A stretch of 32,382 bases of DNA from contig NZ_BMPJ01000023.1 in assembly GCF_014647535.1 (NCBI RefSeq), forward strand, positions 1 to 32,382, in the 5' to 3' direction. The notes beneath the pieces were generated by a model that did no database searches, had not been told where the DNA came from, and saw only the letters and a list, made by a program, of their open reading frames with translations. Of this stretch, positions 29,133 through 32,382 are shown one piece after another. A program made the position numbers and the translations under genes. Position 1 is the stretch's first letter. Each line of letters starts with the position of its first letter. Origin of the DNA: Thermus composti (GTDB taxonomy: Bacteria > Deinococcota > Deinococci > Deinococcales > Thermaceae).

Positions 29133-29663
29133 GCCCCCGAAGGGGGCCGGGGAAAGGTGCTTGATGACGGCGATCTCCCGGCAGTTCTCGTAAAAGGGGC
29201 AGGCGTTGCACTCGCTCCAGACCTTGGGGGGAAGGGCCTCCCGGCTCGTCACCTGGTAGCCCAGGGCGCGGAAGAAGTTCACCTGCAAGGTCCAGGCGAA
29301 GACCCGGGGAAGCCCCAGGTCCCTAGCCTCCCTTTCCGCCCCCAGGACGAGCCAGCGGCCAAGGCCCTGCCCCTGCCGGGCCGGGTGGACGGCAAGCCCG
29401 CGGATCTCGGCCAAATCCCGCCAGAGGACGTGGAGGGCCACGGTGCCCACGATCCTTCCGTCCTCGTCCTCGAGGACCTGGAAGTCCCGGATGTTCTCGT
29501 AGAGGTGGCTATGGCTCCTAACGAGCATCAGGCCCTTTTCCGCCCAGTAGCGGATGAGCCAGTAGATGGCGTCCACGTCGCTCAAGCGCGCCTTCCTGAG
29601 CTCCACCGCCGCTTCGGGGCGCACCTCGGGAAGGACCACCGGGGAAAGGGAAAGCTCCTTCAT
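29130..29663 (-). CDS. GNAT acetyltransferase, probable N-acetylglutamate synthase (short ArgA type)
   Basis: A 177-residue protein. The GNAT core has the acetyl-CoA loop RQGQGLGRWL (96-105). A C-terminal cysteine cluster, CNACPFYENC (Cys152, Cys155, Cys161), is followed by REIAVIKHL, a tail I associate with stand-alone arginine-pathway acetyltransferases. It lies 1 nt after argH, between argH and carA, so an early arginine step (glutamate to N-acetylglutamate) is the best guess. The amino-acid-kinase domain of classical ArgA is absent. The ATG at 29663 is chosen because the longer frame runs into argH. Arginine pathway role inferred. Confidence 0.8.
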   Translation of the reverse strand: MKELSLSPVVLPEVRPEAAVELRKARLSDVDAIYWLIRYWAEKGLMLVRSHSHLYENIRDFQVLEDEDGRIVGTVALHVLWRDLAEIRGLAVHPARQGQGLGRWLVLGAEREARDLGLPRVFAWTLQVNFFRALGYQVTSREALPPKVWSECNACPFYENCREIAVIKHLSPAPFGG

Positions 29664-29664
29664 C

Positions 29665-31053
29665 TCAGTCAAGGCCCACCTCCTTCTTGGCCTCCTCAAG
29701 CCGCTCCCACACCGCCATGGGGGCCGTGCCCCCATAGGAGCGGCGCCTATGGATGGCGGTCTTCAGACGGAGGAGGGGGAGGGCGTCCTCGGCGAAGAGG
29801 GGGTGGTGGGCCTTAAGCTCCTCCAGGGTGAGGTCTTGGAGGGCCCGCCCCTCCTCCAAAAGCTTCCGCACGAGCCTTCCCACCACGTGGTGGGCCTCCC
29901 TAAAAGGAAGCCCCTTTTCCGCCAGGTAGTCGGCAAGCTCCGTGGCCAGGGCGAAGCCCTCCTCCGCCGCCCGCCACATCCTTTCCCGGTTCCACCTAAG
30001 CCCGGGGAGCAGGGCGGCGAGGAGCTTGAGGCTATCCCGGTAGGTGGCGAGGGCGTCCAGAAGGGGCTCCTTGTCCTCCTGGAGGTCCTTGTTGTAGGCC
30101 AAGGGAAGCCCCTTGACCACGGTGGAAAGCCCCACCAGGGCCCCCAAAACCCTTCCCGCCTTGGCCCGGATGAGCTCCAGGATGTCCGGGTTCTTCTTCT
30201 GGGGCATGATGGAAGACCCGGTGGCGAAGGCGTCGGGGACCTCCACGAAGCCGAACTCCTCGGTGCTGTAGAGGATGAGCTCCTCGGCAAGGCGGGAGAG
30301 GTTGAGCTGGCCGATGTTTAAGGCGGAGAGGACCTCGAGGGCGAAGTCCCGGCTGGCCACCGCGTCCAGGGAGTTCCGCATGGGGGCCTTGAAGCCAAGC
30401 TCCCTTGCGGTGAAGTGGCGGTCTATGGGGAAGCCCGTCCCCGCCAGGGCCGCCGCCCCCAAGGGGCTTTCGTTGAGGCGCTCCCGGGCGTCTTCCAGGC
30501 GCCCCGCGTCCCGCTTAAGCATCTCGTAGTAGGCCAAAAACCAGTGGCTTAAGAGGACGGGCTGGGCCCGCTGCAGGTGGGTGTAGCCGGGAAGGACGTA
30601 AAGGGGCTCTAAGTGCTTCTCCGCCTCCCGCACCAAGACCCGCCTGGTTTCAAGGAGGAGGGCGAGGAGCTCGTCTATGGCGGCCCGCAGGAAAAGCCTA
30701 AAGTCCGTGGCCACCTGGTCGTTGCGGCTCCGGGCGGTGTGGAGCTTCCCCCCCGGGGGGCCGATGAGCTCTATGAGGCGGGCCTCGAGGTTCATGTGGA
30801 CGTCCTCAAGCTCCTCCCGCCAGGGGAAGGTGCCCGCCGTAATCTCCGCCTCTATCTGGTCCAGTCCCTTTAGGATTGCCTCTAGCTCCTCCCCGCTCAG
30901 GAGACCCACGGCGTGGAGCATCCGGGCGTGGACCCGGTTCTGCCAGAGGTCCTCCCGCCAGAAGGCGCGGTCAAAGGAAAGGGAGGCGTTGAAGCGGGCC
31001 GCAAGGGCGTCCGGCCCCTCCCCGAAGCGGCCCCCCCAGGTCCTATGCGCCAT
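29665..31053 (-). CDS. argH: Argininosuccinate lyase
   Basis: A 462-residue tetrameric enzyme that splits argininosuccinate into arginine and fumarate. The family signature [12 protein letters not shown] is intact, along with [26 protein letters not shown] and [16 protein letters not shown]. The length is standard. It overlaps argG by 11 bp and is followed after 1 nt by the acetyltransferase. Confidence 0.97.
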   Translation of the reverse strand: MAHRTWGGRFGEGPDALAARFNASLSFDRAFWREDLWQNRVHARMLHAVGLLSGEELEAILKGLDQIEAEITAGTFPWREELEDVHMNLEARLIELIGPPGGKLHTARSRNDQVATDFRLFLRAAIDELLALLLETRRVLVREAEKHLEPLYVLPGYTHLQRAQPVLLSHWFLAYYEMLKRDAGRLEDARERLNESPLGAAALAGTGFPIDRHFTARELGFKAPMRNSLDAVASRDFALEVLSALNIGQLNLSRLAEELILYSTEEFGFVEVPDAFATGSSIMPQKKNPDILELIRAKAGRVLGALVGLSTVVKGLPLAYNKDLQEDKEPLLDALATYRDSLKLLAALLPGLRWNRERMWRAAEEGFALATELADYLAEKGLPFREAHHVVGRLVRKLLEEGRALQDLTLEELKAHHPLFAEDALPLLRLKTAIHRRRSYGGTAPMAVWERLEEAKKEVGLD

Positions 31054-32245
31054 GGCCCTCCTTTTCCACCAGGGCCCGCACCCTCAGGCGCAGGGCCTGG
31101 ATCTTGATGAAGCCCTCGGCGTCCTTCTGGTCGTAGCCCCCAAGCTCGTCAAAGGAGACGAGGTCCTTCCGGTAGAGGCTTTTTTCCGCCTTCCTCCCCA
31201 CCACGTACACGTTCCCCTTGTAGAGCTTGAGCCGGGCCACCCCGGTGACGCTTTTCGCCACGTGGTCAAAGTAGGCCTGGAGGGCCTCCCGCTCGGGGGC
31301 GTACCAGAAGCCGTAGTAGACGAGCTCGGCGTACTTGGGGGAGAGCAGGTCCCTTTGGTGGAGGACCTCCCGGTCCAGGGTGAGGCTTTCCACCGCCCGC
31401 CTTGCGTGGTAGAGGATCGTCCCCCCCGGGGTCTCGTAGACCCCCCGGGACTTCATCCCCACGAAGCGGTTCTCCACGATGTCCACCCGGCCCACCCCGT
31501 GCCGCCCGCCGATCTCGTTAAGTTTTTGCAAAAGGGCCGCCGGGGAAAGCCTTTCCCCGTTCACCGCCACGGGGTCCCCCTCCAAAAACTCCACCTCCAC
31601 GTACTCCGGCGCATCCGGGGCCTCCTCCGGCTCCACGGTCATGCGGAACATCCCCTTGGGGGGCTCGGCCCAGGGGTCCTCGAGGACGCCCCCCTCGTAG
31701 GAAATATGCAAGAGGTTGGCGTCCATGGAGTAGGGCTTCTCCTGGGTCACGGGCACGGGGATCCCGTGGGCCTCGGCGTAGGCGATCATCTCCTGGCGCC
31801 CCTGGAAACTCCACTCCCGCCAGGGGGCGATGACCTTGATGTCGGGCTTGAGGGCGTAGGCGGTGAGCTCAAAGCGCACCTGGTCGTTTCCCTTGCCCGT
31901 GGCCCCGTGGGCGATGGCCTCGGCCCCTTCCTCCTCGGCGATCTTCACCAGGTACTTGGCGATAAGGGGCCTGGCGATAGAGGTACCCAGGAGGTAGTAG
32001 CCCTCGTACACCGCCCCGGCCCGGAACATGGGGAAGACGAAGTCCCGCACGAACTCTTCCCTTAGGTCCAGGGCGATGGCCTTGGAGGCCCCTGTGGCCA
32101 GGGCCTTCTTGCGGGCCTCCTCCACCTCCTCCCCCTGGCCGATGTCCGCGGTGAAGGCGATGACCTCGGCCCCGTAGGTCTCCTTGAGCCACTTGAGGAT
32201 GATGCTGGTGTCCAGCCCGCCGGAGTAAGCCAAGACGATCTTCAT
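31043..32245 (-). CDS. argG: Argininosuccinate synthase
   Basis: A 400-residue enzyme that condenses citrulline and aspartate with ATP, releasing AMP and PPi. [17 protein letters not shown] is the PP-loop signature; [16 protein letters not shown] and [11 protein letters not shown] are family motifs. The length is normal. The ATG at 32245 has GGGAGGG 4 nt upstream; the longer frame upstream has no such signal. It opens the argG-argH-argA-like-carA operon, and a promoter with an AT-rich palindrome lies 40 nt upstream. Confidence 0.97.
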   Translation of the reverse strand: MKIVLAYSGGLDTSIILKWLKETYGAEVIAFTADIGQGEEVEEARKKALATGASKAIALDLREEFVRDFVFPMFRAGAVYEGYYLLGTSIARPLIAKYLVKIAEEEGAEAIAHGATGKGNDQVRFELTAYALKPDIKVIAPWREWSFQGRQEMIAYAEAHGIPVPVTQEKPYSMDANLLHISYEGGVLEDPWAEPPKGMFRMTVEPEEAPDAPEYVEVEFLEGDPVAVNGERLSPAALLQKLNEIGGRHGVGRVDIVENRFVGMKSRGVYETPGGTILYHARRAVESLTLDREVLHQRDLLSPKYAELVYYGFWYAPEREALQAYFDHVAKSVTGVARLKLYKGNVYVVGRKAEKSLYRKDLVSFDELGGYDQKDAEGFIKIQALRLRVRALVEKEGHGA

Positions 32246-32261
32246 TGTCCCTCCCAGTCTA

Positions 32262-32275
32262 CCCCCGGAAGGGGG
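32262..32275 (-). other. Hairpin at the 5' end of the argG mRNA
   Basis: On the minus strand CCCCC (32275-32271), TTCC and GGGGG (32266-32262) form a 5-bp stem (6 if the outer G-U pair is counted) directly after the predicted start near 32277 and before the ribosome-binding site. It may protect the 5' end or tune translation. Confidence 0.4.
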
Positions 32276-32283
32276 CACGCATA

Positions 32284-32289
32284 AGTATA
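32284..32289 (-). promoter_or_regulatory. -10 box of the arg operon
   Basis: TATACT on the minus strand (32289-32284), inside the AT-rich stretch ATAAGTATACAC. This stretch loosely resembles an ARG-box half site for an ArgR repressor, but the match is too weak to claim. No good -35 is visible. Confidence 0.5.
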
Positions 32290-32320
32290 CACTAAGGGAC
32301 CATCCCAAAAATCCAGGGCT

Positions 32321-32381
32321 TTACCCAAAACTCCTTCCTCGCCCTCCCTTAGCCTGCTTCAAGAGTTCTTGGGTGACTTCA
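32321..32381 (-). CDS. Possible C-terminal end of a gene running off the window
   Basis: An open minus-strand frame enters at the window edge and stops with TAA at 32323-32321, encoding EVTQELLKQAKGGRGRSFG. The amphipathic start and basic tail are plausible for a protein end, but 19 codons cannot establish it. If real, it would be the upstream neighbour of argG. Confidence 0.25.
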   Translation of the reverse strand, partial: EVTQELLKQAKGGRGRSFG

Positions 32382-32382
32382 T

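Noticed and set aside
28497-29816. 439-codon plus-strand frame opposite carA and the acetyltransferase
   Set aside because: It is a mirror of the GC-rich codons of real genes, with no recognisable motif and no start signals.
32270-32300. ARG box bound by ArgR upstream of argG
   Set aside because: Similarity to the ARG-box consensus is weak and could simply reflect the AT-rich -10 region; not called as an operator.

Overview
The window is high-GC chromosomal DNA of a Thermus-type bacterium (Deinococcus-Thermus). The evidence is the very GC-rich third-codon positions, CarD, a 79-residue seven-iron ferredoxin, a bactofilin, a zinc-finger DnaJ, and many genes whose start codon lies only 6-9 nt downstream of a TANNNT -10 box, as expected of leaderless mRNAs. 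The proteins closely resemble what I remember of T. thermophilus, but I cannot name the species. I see no intact mobile element, CRISPR array, rRNA gene or phage module. No gene-free stretch exceeds about 300 bases.

Layout. 128-5196: a ParB/Srx-like hypothetical gene; tRNA-Leu(GAG) and tsaE; a minus-strand group (cyanophycinase-like protein, predicted metal-binding membrane protein, TlpA/ResA thioredoxin); a TetR regulator overlapping carD; then a TenA-like protein at the end of an ispD-ispE unit. 6649-10558: uppP, a class V aminotransferase with an attenuator-like leader, dnaJ, cspA and a GNAT acetyltransferase. 10606-12805: ferredoxin, a CBS-like membrane protein, a MobA-like nucleotidyltransferase and an SdpI-family membrane protein. 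12823-21706: a long minus-strand run of panC-pilT, fba, pyrimidine-nucleoside phosphorylase, an M23 peptidase-bactofilin-accD-accA unit and a PEGA-repeat protein. 21728-26909: a small membrane protein, then the tightly packed rplU-rpmA-obg-nadD-yqeK-LCP-rsfS operon (minus), tRNA-Ala(GGC) and secG. 26965-32245: a serine/threonine dehydratase, then argG-argH-argA-like-carA for arginine synthesis.

Common themes are envelope precursors (isoprenoid supply by ispD/ispE, carrier recycling by uppP, LCP ligase, M23 peptidase plus bactofilin, malonyl-CoA supply by accA/accD), translation and ribosome assembly (tRNAs, tsaE, L21, L27, Obg, RsfS), and central biosynthesis (arginine, pantothenate, NAD).

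The most unusual signals are regulatory. Three divergent gene pairs start from interlocked -10 boxes that share 2-4 bp. A mirror-image promoter lies between the aminotransferase gene and dnaJ. The aminotransferase leader carries an 8-codon open reading frame followed by two mutually exclusive hairpins. A cyanophycinase-like protein appears to have lost its catalytic serine. Two intergenic hairpins share arms and core. All functional statements are inferences from sequence; no database search was run.
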